The position numbers were made by a program, and so were the translations under genes. Positions 34,657 to 42,714 of a stretch of DNA of 64,000 nt are shown here, piece after piece. Position 1 is the first letter of the stretch; each line of letters begins with the position of its first letter. This DNA is from Actinophytocola sp044466355 (GTDB taxonomy: Bacteria > Actinomycetota > Actinomycetes > Mycobacteriales > Pseudonocardiaceae), in NCBI RefSeq assembly GCF_044466355.1, contig NZ_JBITMQ010000002.1, positions 434,001-498,000 on the forward strand, read 5' to 3'. Under the pieces are notes generated by a model. The model saw only the letters and a list, made by a program, of their open reading frames with translations, was not told where the DNA came from and did not search any database.

Positions 34657-35277
34657 TCAGTCGAACGCGAGGTCCGTGCGGATCAGCGGGCGGCCGGGCA
34701 GTTGGCCGGGCGCCGGGGCGCGCAGGCCGTCCATCATGATCGCCAGTACCCGGCCGGGCACGAGCCCCGCGACGTCCGCGGTGACCGAGTGCGCCTGGTG
34801 CACGACCGAGACGAACAGCATCGCGAGGTCGCCGACACCGACGTCGCGGCGCAGCGTGCCCTCGTCCTGCGCGCGGCGCACCACCTCGTCGAGCACGTCG
34901 AGCAGTTCGTCGCGGACACGGGAGGTTTCCTCGTCGGCCCGTACGACCGCCGTGACCCGCGGCGACTTGGCCTGCACGCTCACGTGCAGCCACGCCGACT
35001 GCCGCATGATGCGCGTCAGCGCCGCCCACGCGGTCGGTTCCTCGGCGAGCGCGGCCCTGGTCTCGTCGGCGACCGCCTGGAAGGTGTCGCGGAAGACCGC
35101 GCGGATCAGCGCGTCACGGTCGACGAAGCGCCGGTAGAGGGTGCCGACGCCGACCGAGGCCCGGCGCGCGATCTCCTCCATCGGCACGTCGGCACCGCGC
35201 TCGGCGAAGATCTCCCGCGCCGCCACCAGGATCTGGTCGCGGTTGCGGCGCGCGTCCGCACGCAGGGCTTTCGTCAC
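34657..35277 (-). CDS. TetR-family regulator
   Basis: Repressor of 206 residues with an N-terminal helix-turn-helix (about 31-55, VPMEEIARRASVGVGTLYRRF). The C-terminal region is of the common actinomycete ligand type. The GTG at 35277 is six bases after GATAAT, so the message is probably leaderless. It is divergent from the cytochrome P450 gene, and a perfect hairpin-type palindrome lies between them. It probably controls the P450 and itself in response to a hydrophobic ligand (inference). Confidence 0.88.
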   Translation of the reverse strand: MTKALRADARRNRDQILVAAREIFAERGADVPMEEIARRASVGVGTLYRRFVDRDALIRAVFRDTFQAVADETRAALAEEPTAWAALTRIMRQSAWLHVSVQAKSPRVTAVVRADEETSRVRDELLDVLDEVVRRAQDEGTLRRDVGVGDLAMLFVSVVHQAHSVTADVAGLVPGRVLAIMMDGLRAPAPGQLPGRPLIRTDLAFD

Positions 35278-35283
35278 CAGCGA

Positions 35284-35320
35284 ATTATCACATCCACCCG
35301 AAGGTGGACGGAGCGCGTCC
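35284..35320. promoter_or_regulatory. tetR leaderless promoter and palindromic operator
   Basis: On the minus strand GATAAT (35289-35284), with an upstream TG, is six bases before the tetR GTG. Next to it TCCACC-CGAA-GGTGGA (35293-35308) is a perfect 6-bp dyad, partly overlapped by GGACG-GAGCG-CGTCC (35306-35320). A repressor here would affect both divergent genes. Confidence 0.55.
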
Positions 35321-35379
35321 GCTTGGCTACGGTCGATGACAACTGGACGACTTTCTTCCGGATCTTGGGGGTTCGATCG

Positions 35380-36564
35380 ATGTCCGACGCCTTCCCGCCC
35401 CGCGAGTGCCCGTTCCACGGCGACGCCTCGACCACCTCGCCGGGGCCGATGACGAAGGTGACGCTCCCGCGCAGCGGGCAGGAGGTGTGGGCCGCGTCCC
35501 GGCACGCCGACATCCGCGCCGTGCTCACCGACCCGGCCTTCTCCGCCGACCGCGCCAACCCGCACTTCCCGAACCCGACCGGCCGCCGCGTGCAGCAGGA
35601 CGGCTCGCTGAAGCCGTCGCTGATCACCCTCGACCCGCCGGAGCACGGTCCGGCCCGCCGCGCGGTGCTCGGCGAGTTCACCGTCAAGCGCCTCGCCGCG
35701 CTGGGGCCGCGCATCCAGCAGATCGTCGACGAGCACATCGACGCGATGCTCGCGACCGAGTCCCGCACCGCCGACCTCGTCGAGGCGCTCGCGCAGCCGG
35801 TGCCGTCGCTCGTGATCTGTGAGCAGCTCGGCGTGCCCTACGACGACCACGAGTTCTTCCAGTCCCGGTCGCGCACGCTGCTGTCCCGGTCCGCGGCCGT
35901 CGACGAGATCCGCACGGCGGCCGACGAGCTGCGTGCCTACATGGACAAGCTGGTCAGCGAGAAGGAACCCGTGCCGACCGACGACCTCATCGGCAGGCAG
36001 ATCGCCAAGCACCGCGCGGAGGGCACCTACGACCACGACGCGCTCGTGAGCCTCGCCGTGCTGCTGCTGATCGCGGGCCACGAGACGACCGCGAACATGA
36101 TCTCCCTCGGCACGGTCGCGCTCCTGGCGCACCCCGACCAGCTCGCGCTCGTCAGGGCGGACCCGGCCAGGACCCCGGACGCCGTCGAGGAACTGCTGCG
36201 GCAGTTCACGATCGCCGAGTTCGTGACCTCGCGGGTGGCGGTCGCCGACACCGAGGTCGGCGGTGTGACCGTCCGGGCGGGCGAGGGCGTGCTGACGCTC
36301 GGCAACGCGGCCAACCACGACCCGGCCGTCTTCGCGGACCCGGACCGCCTCGACGTCACGCGCGGCGCCCGCAACCACATCGCGTTCGGCTACGGCGCCC
36401 ACCAGTGCCTCGGCCAGAACCTCGCGCGGGTGGAGCTGCGGATCGTGTTCGACACGCTCTTCACGCGGGTGCCGACGCTGCGGGTCGCCGCACCGGTCGC
36501 GGAGCTGTCGTTCAAGGACGACGCCACGGTCTACGGGCTGCACAGCCTCCCGGTCAGCTGGTGA
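35380..36564 (+). CDS. cytochrome P450 (CYP105-like)
   Basis: Haem monooxygenase of 394 residues. It has the I-helix LLIAGHETTAN, the ExxR motif EELLR, and the haem-binding loop FGYGAHQCLG with the thiolate ligand Cys343. The N-terminus MSDAFPPRECPF has no membrane anchor, as is usual for soluble bacterial P450s. No ferredoxin or reductase gene is adjacent, so general redox partners must serve it. Control by the divergent TetR suggests a xenobiotic or secondary-metabolite substrate. Its 3' end overlaps the convergent XRE gene by 11 bp. Confidence 0.93.
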   Translation: MSDAFPPRECPFHGDASTTSPGPMTKVTLPRSGQEVWAASRHADIRAVLTDPAFSADRANPHFPNPTGRRVQQDGSLKPSLITLDPPEHGPARRAVLGEFTVKRLAALGPRIQQIVDEHIDAMLATESRTADLVEALAQPVPSLVICEQLGVPYDDHEFFQSRSRTLLSRSAAVDEIRTAADELRAYMDKLVSEKEPVPTDDLIGRQIAKHRAEGTYDHDALVSLAVLLLIAGHETTANMISLGTVALLAHPDQLALVRADPARTPDAVEELLRQFTIAEFVTSRVAVADTEVGGVTVRAGEGVLTLGNAANHDPAVFADPDRLDVTRGARNHIAFGYGAHQCLGQNLARVELRIVFDTLFTRVPTLRVAAPVAELSFKDDATVYGLHSLPVSW

Positions 36565-37399
36565 GGGCCTGGGTGCCGAGGACGACCGCGAGCGCGAGCC
36601 GCTCGGCGTCCTCGGTGCCGGGCTCGGCCGTGTAGACCATGATCCGCAGGTCGGCGGCGGCCACGATGAGCGTGTCGCAGTCGAGCGCGACGCGGCCGAC
36701 CGCCGGGTGGTCGATCACCTTGTGCCGTCCCGGTTCCCGGCGCGGCGCCGCGCCGCCGGACTCCCACAGCTCGGCGAACCGCGGGCTCCGCGCGCTCAGG
36801 TCGGCGACGAGCCGTCGTAGCGCCTGGTCCGCGGGATAGCGGGCGGCGGTCGACCGCAGGTCGGCGACCAGCCCGGCCTCCAGGACGGCGCGTTCCTCCG
36901 GCGTGTGCACGACGCGGGAGCCGGGACCGGCGAGATGGCGCCAGATGGCGTTGCGTTCGAGGCCACGCAGGCCGGAGGTCTCACCCATGAGCGCGTCGTA
37001 GGGCGCGTTGGCCACGAGGAGGGTCCAGGTGGCGTCGTACACGACGACGGGCGTGTGCGCGAGCCGGTCGAGCAGCCGCTGCACGCTCGCCGGGAGGGCG
37101 GTCGGGACCACGTCGTGGCCGGGCGCGGCGTGCCCGGCCAGCCGGTGGAGCAGGTCACGTTCGTCGTCGGACAGCCGCAGCGCACGGGCGAGCGCCGCCA
37201 CGACCTGCGCCGAGGGCGAGACCGCCCGCCCCTGCTCCAACCGCGTCAGGTAGTCGGCGGAGATGCCGGCGAGACCGGCCAGCTCCTCGCGGCGCAGCCC
37301 CGCGGCCCGGCGGCGCCTGCCCACCGGCACCCCGACCGCCTCGGGCGTGACACGGTCACGCCACCGCCGCACCGTCCGGCCGAACTCCCACGACTCCAC
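36554..37399 (-). CDS. XRE-family regulator with MmyB-like domain
   Basis: DNA-binding protein of 281 residues. The N-terminal HTH (about 25-85) reads LRREELAGLAGISADYLTRL, and the C-terminal MmyB-type ligand domain has VVVYDATWTLLVANAPYDAL and RRLVADLSARSPRFAELW. In actinomycetes such proteins often regulate a neighbouring oxidoreductase. Candidates here are the alcohol dehydrogenase upstream on the same strand or the convergent P450. CAGACT lies six bases before the GTG, a weak leaderless-type promoter. The 3' end overlaps the P450 gene. Confidence 0.88.
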   Translation of the reverse strand: MESWEFGRTVRRWRDRVTPEAVGVPVGRRRRAAGLRREELAGLAGISADYLTRLEQGRAVSPSAQVVAALARALRLSDDERDLLHRLAGHAAPGHDVVPTALPASVQRLLDRLAHTPVVVYDATWTLLVANAPYDALMGETSGLRGLERNAIWRHLAGPGSRVVHTPEERAVLEAGLVADLRSTAARYPADQALRRLVADLSARSPRFAELWESGGAAPRREPGRHKVIDHPAVGRVALDCDTLIVAAADLRIMVYTAEPGTEDAERLALAVVLGTQALTS

Positions 37400-37447
37400 G
37401 CCACCAGTCTGCGCGCGGGCGCCGCCGTTGTCCTGGCCCTGGCGTTC

Positions 37448-38524
37448 CTACCCGAAGGTGACGATCGTCCGCGCGCCCTGGCCGAGCTGCTCGAACGCGT
37501 CGTTCACGCCGTCGAGGTCGGTGGTCGACGTGGCCAGGGCGGCGAGGTCCAGCTTGCCCTCCTCGACGAGGCCGAGCAGGCGGGGGATCTCGACGTCCGG
37601 GTCGCTCGACCCGAACACGCAACCGTGCAGCGTGCGGCCGAACCAGTACAGCTCCAGCGCGTTGAACTCGACGATGTTGGCCTTGCTGCCGACACCGACG
37701 ACCGTCACGGCCCCGCCGCGGCGGCTCGCCGACCACGCCGTGCGGATGGTCGCGGGCAGCCCGACGCAGTCGAAGGCGTGGTCGGCGCCGCGCCCGCCGG
37801 TCAGCTTCCGGATCGCCTTGGTCACGGTCTCGTCGGCGACGAGGAAGTCCGTCGCGCCGTGCCGCGCCGCGAGGTCGGCCTTGGCCTCGCTCACGTCCAC
37901 CCCGATGATCGGTCCGGCGCCGACCGCGCGTGCCGCCTGCAGCGCCGAGAGGCCGACCCCGCCGAGCCCGACGACCACCACGGACTCACCCGGCTGCACC
38001 CGGGCGGTGTTGAGCACGGCGCCCGCGCCGGTCTGCACCGCGCAGCCCAGCACCGCGGCCTGCTCCATCGGCACCGTGTCCGGCACCTTCACGACCCCGG
38101 CGGCCGGCACGATCGTCTCCTCCGCGAACGCCGCCGTGCCCAGGCCCGGGTAGACCGGGCTGCCGTCGTCGAGGAACGCGTACGGCGCGCGGGCGGTCTC
38201 CTCGGCGTGCACGCACAGCCACGGCTCGCCCTGCAGGCAGAACCAGCACTCGCGGCACGCGGGCGCCCAGTTGAGGATCACGTGGTCACCGGCGGCGACC
38301 CGGTCGACGCCCTCGCCGACCGCGATGACCACGCCCGCGCCCTCGTGCCCGAGCACCGCGGGGACCTCCTGGCTGAGCGTGCCGTTGGCGAGCGACAGGT
38401 CGGAGTGGCAGACACCGGCGGCCGCGACCCGCACCTTCACCTGTCCCGGACCCGGGTCCCCCAGGGAGATGTCCATGACCTCGAGTCGGCCACCCTGCTT
38501 GGTCAGCACCGCTGCACGCACCAT
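37448..38524 (-). CDS. zinc-dependent alcohol dehydrogenase (class III-like)
   Basis: MDR enzyme of 358 residues. Catalytic zinc ligands are Cys39 and His60/Glu61 (VLGHEGAG), and the structural zinc site is Cys90, Cys93, Cys96 and Cys104. The Rossmann motif is VVVVGLGGVGLSALQ near 173-187. It resembles NDMA-dependent or mycothiol-linked alcohol dehydrogenases of actinomycetes. The reaction is alcohol to aldehyde with NAD. It lies 23 bases after the 2OG oxygenase on the same strand. TTAAGT lies seven bases before its ATG, so it may have its own leaderless promoter. Confidence 0.92.
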   Translation of the reverse strand: MVRAAVLTKQGGRLEVMDISLGDPGPGQVKVRVAAAGVCHSDLSLANGTLSQEVPAVLGHEGAGVVIAVGEGVDRVAAGDHVILNWAPACRECWFCLQGEPWLCVHAEETARAPYAFLDDGSPVYPGLGTAAFAEETIVPAAGVVKVPDTVPMEQAAVLGCAVQTGAGAVLNTARVQPGESVVVVGLGGVGLSALQAARAVGAGPIIGVDVSEAKADLAARHGATDFLVADETVTKAIRKLTGGRGADHAFDCVGLPATIRTAWSASRRGGAVTVVGVGSKANIVEFNALELYWFGRTLHGCVFGSSDPDVEIPRLLGLVEEGKLDLAALATSTTDLDGVNDAFEQLGQGARTIVTFG

Positions 38525-38547
38525 GGATGCGACTTAATCACACAGCC

Positions 38548-39234
38548 TCATGCCGCGTCGTGGAACACCAAGCCCAAAGTGTGCCGTCGTCCGGATCTGA
38601 TCACCGACACCCCGTGCCGCACCGGCGAGGCGCTCCAGCCCCGTGCCGACCGGACCGGGCGGTCCCGCGTGGTGAACACCAGGCCGTGCCCCTGCGGCAG
38701 CAGCGTGGCGGTCCCGCGGGACTGGGCGCGTGGCCGCTGCTCGACCAGCAGGAACTCGCCACCGGTGTGGTCGACGCCCGGCTCGTTCAGGTTGATCACC
38801 ACCTGCAGGGGGAACACCTTCTCGCCGTACAGGTCCCGGTGCAGTGCGTTCCAGTCTCCCTCGTCGTAGCGCAGGAGGATCGGCGTCGGCCGGGTCTGGC
38901 CCGCGGCGTGGCACTCCGCCAGCCACTCGTCGAGCGTGTCCGGCCAGCGTTCGTCGCGGCCCAGCCGTGCCGCCCAGTCGCGGGCGATCGGCAGGAGACG
39001 CGGGTACAGGTCCCGCCGCAGCCGGGCCACGGGCTCGGGGAACGGTGCGCGGAAGTAGCGGTACTGGCCGCGGCCGAACCGGTGCCGCGCCATGTCGATG
39101 GTGGCGCGGAACCGGTCCCGTTCGTCGTAGAGCGCGGCGACGTCGGCGCACTCCTGTTTCGTCAGCAGGCGCGGCAGGAGCGCGCAGCCGTACTCGTCGA
39201 CCTCCTCGGCGACGGCCGTCCAGTCGATCTTCAC
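38548..39234 (-). CDS. 2OG-Fe(II) oxygenase of an alkylation-repair operon
   Basis: Non-haem iron dioxygenase of 228 residues. The iron ligands are His132 and Asp134 (LHRDLYG) and His207 (VRHGVS), and a following Arg binds 2-oxoglutarate. GGEFLLVEQ and a C-terminal FHDAA complete the jelly roll. The GTG at 39234 overlaps the ogt stop (GTGA). Being the third gene after an ECF sigma factor and an O6-methylguanine methyltransferase, it is likely an AlkB-like demethylase or a related repair oxygenase, although it lacks the classic AlkB sequence. Confidence 0.85.
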   Translation of the reverse strand: MKIDWTAVAEEVDEYGCALLPRLLTKQECADVAALYDERDRFRATIDMARHRFGRGQYRYFRAPFPEPVARLRRDLYPRLLPIARDWAARLGRDERWPDTLDEWLAECHAAGQTRPTPILLRYDEGDWNALHRDLYGEKVFPLQVVINLNEPGVDHTGGEFLLVEQRPRAQSRGTATLLPQGHGLVFTTRDRPVRSARGWSASPVRHGVSVIRSGRRHTLGLVFHDAA

Positions 39235-39812
39235 GCCGCCTCCATCGTCAGCAGGGTCCGCTTCGCGTCCGGACCGCCCGCGTACCCGCCGAACGACCCG
39301 TCCGAACGCACGACCCGGTGGCAGGGCACGACGACCGGCACCGGGTTCGTCGCGCACGCCGTGCCCACCGCTCGGACCGCCTTCGGGCTCCCGGCGGCGG
39401 CCGCGACCTGCGCGTACGTTTCGGTACGGCCGTATTGGATCGCGGGCAGGTGGTCGATGACGGCGCGCCGGAACCCGCGTGCGAGCCGCAGGTCGAGCGG
39501 CACGTCGAACGCGGCCCTGCGCCCGGCGAAGTACTCGTCGAGCTGCCGCGCCACGGCGTCGAGCCGGGCGGGTGCGTGCAGGACCCGGGGGCTGACGGCC
39601 TCGGCGAGCCGGGCGAGCTCCGCGTCGTGGCCGACGTTCTCGTACACCACCCGCACCAGCCCGACCGGGGTCGCGGCCAGCAGCAACGCACCGACGGGCG
39701 TGTCGACCACGCGGTAGGCGACGTCGAGCAGCCCGTCCCGTTCGGCGTCGGCGACGAGCCGGGCACGCAGCCGCGCCGAGGGCGCTTCCTGTGGTAGCGC
39801 GTCGAAGTTCAT
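39231..39812 (-). CDS. ogt: methylated-DNA--protein-cysteine methyltransferase
   Basis: Suicide repair protein of 193 residues that removes alkyl groups from O6-methylguanine. The active-site motif PCHRVV (Cys164) and the DNA-binding segment GSPKAVRAVGTACATNP are intact. GAGGAG precedes the ATG, which overlaps the sigma-factor stop (ATGA). It is the middle gene of an ECF sigma - ogt - oxygenase operon, so it is probably induced by alkylation or another stress. Confidence 0.95.
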   Translation of the reverse strand: MNFDALPQEAPSARLRARLVADAERDGLLDVAYRVVDTPVGALLLAATPVGLVRVVYENVGHDAELARLAEAVSPRVLHAPARLDAVARQLDEYFAGRRAAFDVPLDLRLARGFRRAVIDHLPAIQYGRTETYAQVAAAAGSPKAVRAVGTACATNPVPVVVPCHRVVRSDGSFGGYAGGPDAKRTLLTMEAA

Positions 39813-40273
39813 GCGGTCTCCTCCTCCGTGTACAGCTCGCGGAGACGTTTCATGCCGTCGGCGGCCGCACGGCGGGCGGCGGCCTCGGTGCCACCGGTGA
39901 TCGCCGCGATCTCCCGGTACGGCAGCCCGGCGAGGTGGTGGTAGGCGACGGCCAGCCGCTGCTTGTGCGGCAGCTGTTCGAGCGCGGCCCACAGGTCGCC
40001 GTGCCACTGGTCGGTCGTGCCCCGGTCGGGCACGTCGGCCACCGCGACCGGCCGCCGCCGCCCGGCCCGCCACCCGTCGAGCGCCTTGCGGTGCGCGATG
40101 GTCACGAGCCAGGCCTCGACGTTCGCGTCGGCGGGCAGGTCGGGATACGCACGCAGCGCGGCGAGGAAGGTCTCCGACCACGCGTCCTCGGCGTCGACGG
40201 GTCCCAGGACAGCGCGGCACACCCGCAGCACCATGGCCCCGTACTCGTCCACGATCCGCTCGAAAGGTCTCAC
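39809..40273 (-). CDS. ECF-type RNA polymerase sigma factor
   Basis: Small sigma factor of 154 residues. Region 2 is RPFERIVDEYGAMVLRVCRA with VEAWLVTIAHRKALDGWRA (region 2.4), and region 4 is LPYREIAAITGGTEAAARR. No anti-sigma gene is adjacent. The downstream genes encode Ogt and a 2OG oxygenase, so it presumably directs an alkylation or DNA-damage response. The GTG at 40273 begins the region 2 helix, and upstream residues would be unstructured. Its stop overlaps ogt (ATGA). Confidence 0.88.
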   Translation of the reverse strand: MRPFERIVDEYGAMVLRVCRAVLGPVDAEDAWSETFLAALRAYPDLPADANVEAWLVTIAHRKALDGWRAGRRRPVAVADVPDRGTTDQWHGDLWAALEQLPHKQRLAVAYHHLAGLPYREIAAITGGTEAAARRAAADGMKRLRELYTEEETA

Positions 40274-40328
40274 ACCACGAAGACGTCCCGGCCCCACGAA
40301 ACGTGAGACTGCCAGGTCGCGGGCGGAC

Positions 40329-40356
40329 TGTCGCGTTCGTCCTGTCGCGTTCGTCC
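40329..40356. repeat. perfect tandem 14-bp direct repeat
   Basis: TGTCGCGTTCGTCC is present twice head to tail without a spacer, between the divergent sigma factor and the ABM-domain gene. Two direct repeats 14 bp apart in a promoter region could bind a regulator, possibly the sigma factor or an activator. It may also be a chance duplication. Confidence 0.6.
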
Positions 40357-40416
40357 AATGGAACTGTCGGTGGTCCGTGCGAGTATGCGGCCGTCAGCGA
40401 TCGACCAGGAGGAACA

Positions 40417-40719
40417 GTGCGGTACGGATACTTCGGCACCATGCGCGTCAAGCCGGGCCACCGGGACGAGGTGGTGGCGACGCTCGTCAGCGGGCAGGAC
40501 GGCCTGAAGGCGGCGGGGTGCGACCTGTACGCCGTGGGCGTGTCCGATGACGACAAGGACCTCGTGTGGGTGAACGAGATCTGGGTCAGCAAGGAGGCGC
40601 ACGACGCGTCCCTCCGGTTACCCGAGGTGAAGGCCGCGATCGCGAAGACCATGCCGCTGCTCACGGGCGAGTTCACGAGCCAGGAGGTGGAGATCGTCGG
40701 CGGTCTCGGCGTGGCCTGA
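40417..40719 (+). CDS. ABM-domain (antibiotic biosynthesis monooxygenase-like) protein
   Basis: Dimeric ferredoxin-fold protein of 100 residues. The strands RYGYFGTMRVKPGHRDEVVA and DLVWVNEIWVSKEAHDAS are those of the ABM/quinol monooxygenase family. AGGAGG precedes the GTG at 40417. Family members oxidise quinols or detoxify reactive compounds without cofactor. The substrate is unknown. It is divergent from the alkylation-repair operon, with the tandem repeat between them. Confidence 0.82.
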   Translation: MRYGYFGTMRVKPGHRDEVVATLVSGQDGLKAAGCDLYAVGVSDDDKDLVWVNEIWVSKEAHDASLRLPEVKAAIAKTMPLLTGEFTSQEVEIVGGLGVA

Positions 40720-40746
40720 CGAGACCGGGTGCACGCGCGGGGTGGG

Positions 40747-40752
40747 TAGGGT
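40747..40752 (+). promoter_or_regulatory. -10 element of a leaderless transcript
   Basis: TAGGGT ends seven bases before the ATG at 40760, and there is no ribosome binding site. Confidence 0.55.
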
Positions 40753-40759
40753 CGGGGCC

Positions 40760-41629
40760 ATGGCCAGGATCGCGTTCATCGGGCTCGGGATCATGGGCTT
40801 GCCCATGGCCGTCAACCTCGTCCGTGCCGGGCACGACGTCACCGGCTTCAACCGCAGCCCGGGCAAGACGGCCCGGTTCGCCGAGCAGGGCGGCACCGCC
40901 GCCGACAGCGCGAGAGCGGCGGTCGACGGCGCCGAGGTGGTGATCACCATGCTGCCCGACTCGCCGGACGTCGAGGCCGTCGCGGACGACGTGCTGACCG
41001 CGGGCGGTGCGCTGTGGATCGACATGAGCACGATCGCGCCCGCGACTGCGCGGACCGTCGCCGCACGCGCGCACGAGGCCGGGCTGCGCGCACTCGACGC
41101 GCCGGTCAGCGGCGGCGAGAAGGGCGCGGTCGACGGCACCCTGTCGATCATGGTCGGTGGCGCGGTGGAGGACGTCGAGGCGGCGCGGCCGGTCCTCGAC
41201 GTGCTCGGGAAGACGATCGTCCACGTCGGACCGACGGGTGCCGGGCAGACGGTGAAGGCCGCCAACCAGCTGATCGTCGCGGGCACCATCGGCCTGGTCG
41301 CGGAGGCGCTGACGATGCTGCGGACGCAGGGCGTCGACCTCGCGCCCGCCGTCGAGGTCCTGTCGGGCGGGCTCGCGGGCAGCACCGTGCTGGACCGCAA
41401 GGCCGACGCGATGCTGGCCCACGACTTCACGCCGAGCTTCCGCGTCGACCTGCACCACAAGGACCTCGGCATCGTGCTCGACTCGGCCAGGGACGCGGGC
41501 GTGCCGCTGCCCCTCGGCGCGGTCGTGGCACAGCTGATGGCCGCGGCCCGCGCCCAGGGGCACGGCGACCTCGACCACTCGGCGCTGCTGCTGGTACTCG
41601 AACAGCTGGCGGGCGCGAAGCGGGACTGA
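40760..41629 (+). CDS. beta-hydroxyacid dehydrogenase (3-hydroxyisobutyrate / tartronate-semialdehyde reductase family)
   Basis: NAD(P)-dependent dehydrogenase of 289 residues. It has the N-terminal nucleotide-binding motif IGLGIMGLPMA, the substrate loop DAPVSGGEKGA, and the catalytic Lys in GAGQTVKAANQL. The C-terminal domain has HHKDLGIVLD. GxGxMG with ALDAPVSGG places it in the GlxR/GarR-like group. The exact acid is unknown. Leaderless-type promoter upstream. A strong stem-loop separates it from the convergent LysR gene. Confidence 0.92.
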   Translation: MARIAFIGLGIMGLPMAVNLVRAGHDVTGFNRSPGKTARFAEQGGTAADSARAAVDGAEVVITMLPDSPDVEAVADDVLTAGGALWIDMSTIAPATARTVAARAHEAGLRALDAPVSGGEKGAVDGTLSIMVGGAVEDVEAARPVLDVLGKTIVHVGPTGAGQTVKAANQLIVAGTIGLVAEALTMLRTQGVDLAPAVEVLSGGLAGSTVLDRKADAMLAHDFTPSFRVDLHHKDLGIVLDSARDAGVPLPLGAVVAQLMAAARAQGHGDLDHSALLLVLEQLAGAKRD

Positions 41630-41661
41630 ACGTCCACTTCGGACCAACGGGATGGCACGGA

Positions 41662-41690
41662 CCCTGCCGACGACCAGGATCGCGGCAGGG
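41662..41690. terminator. bidirectional terminator-like hairpin
   Basis: CCCTGCCG (41662-41669) and CGGCAGGG (41683-41690) form a perfect 8-bp stem with a 13-base loop, in the gap between two convergent genes. Confidence 0.6.
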
Positions 41691-41735
41691 CCCGCTCGCC
41701 CGACACTCCGACGTCAGCGAGCCAACAACCTCGAC

Positions 41736-42608
41736 CTAGCTGGAGGTCAAGCCCGCCGCGCGGCGCACGTCCGCGACCAGTGCGACCGCGGCCGCGCTCG
41801 GCGGGTTCGCGGTCACCGTGACGGTCTCCCAGCGGGGCACCGGTTCGGCGAGGCCGATGAACCGCACCCGGTCGGTCTTCACCGAGAACGACTGCGGCAC
41901 CAGCGCCACCCCGAGTCCGCACGCGACGAGGTCCAGCAACGAGTGCACGTCGGTCACCTCCAACGCGACGTGCCGCGCGCCGACGACCGAGTCCACCAGG
42001 TCACGGGTGCCCCAGTCGGGTGCGAAGTCCACGAACCGCTCACCGGCCAGCGCCGCCGCCGGCACCCGATCGGCGCTCGCCAGCGCGTGGTCCGGCGCGC
42101 ACGCGAGCACCAGCGGCTCGGTGGCGAGCGAGGTCACCACCACCTCTTCGGGGTACGCGGCGGGCCGCGACACGAACGCCACGTCGAGCTTTCCCTGCGC
42201 CACCAACGAGGTCAGCTCGCCCGATCCGCCCTGCCGCAGCTCGACGTCGAGCCCGGGGTGGGCCGACACGAAGCCCGCGAGCACGGCGGGCATGTGCACG
42301 ACGTGCAGGCACTGCAGCGACCCGATCGCCAGCGTGCCCCGCAGCAGCCCCTGCACGGCGGCGACGGCGGCCGCGCACGCGTCCGAGGCGGCAAGGGTCC
42401 GGCGGGCCTCGGCGAGCAACGCGGCACCGGCCGGCGTCAGCCGCACCTGGCGGGTGTTCCGCACGAACAGTTCGGCCCCCAGCTCCCGTTCGAGGGCCCG
42501 CACGGACGCCGACAACCCGGACTGCGCCACGTGCAGCCGTTTCGCGGCCCGCGTGAAGTGGCACTCCTCCGCGACCGCGACGAAGTAGGACAGCTGCCGC
42601 AACTCCAC
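41736..42608 (-). CDS. LysR-family regulator
   Basis: Regulator of 290 residues. The winged HTH is ELRQLSYFVAVAEECHFTRA with VAQSGLSASVRALERELG (about 2-45). The co-inducer domain follows. It is divergent from an aldo/keto reductase, and the classic ATC-N9-GAT LysR box lies between them. The GTG at 42608 is used and no strong ribosome site is seen. It probably activates the reductase gene in response to its substrate and represses itself. Confidence 0.92.
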   Translation of the reverse strand: MELRQLSYFVAVAEECHFTRAAKRLHVAQSGLSASVRALERELGAELFVRNTRQVRLTPAGAALLAEARRTLAASDACAAAVAAVQGLLRGTLAIGSLQCLHVVHMPAVLAGFVSAHPGLDVELRQGGSGELTSLVAQGKLDVAFVSRPAAYPEEVVVTSLATEPLVLACAPDHALASADRVPAAALAGERFVDFAPDWGTRDLVDSVVGARHVALEVTDVHSLLDLVACGLGVALVPQSFSVKTDRVRFIGLAEPVPRWETVTVTANPPSAAAVALVADVRRAAGLTSS

Positions 42609-42610
42609 GA

Positions 42611-42631
42611 TTAATCACCCTGACCGATCAA
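42611..42631. promoter_or_regulatory. LysR-type binding site
   Basis: TTAATC-N9-GATCAA contains ATC-N9-GAT (42614-42628), the standard LTTR box (T-N11-A). It lies just upstream of the LysR start and 87 bp from the divergent aldo/keto reductase start, as expected for autoregulation with divergent activation. Confidence 0.6.
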
Positions 42632-42714
42632 CCCGATCGAAGACTTCTGTTGGACAGCTTAATCAGAGGGCGGGAAGCTGGAAGCGCACAAGGGTCTACC
42701 AAGGAGGCAGCACG

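Noticed and set aside
38534..42665. Three copies of TTAATCA (38534, 42611, 42659) as a shared regulatory element
   Set aside because: A 7-mer at three AT-rich promoter positions is weak evidence. One copy is explained by the LysR box and another by a possible -10 element.
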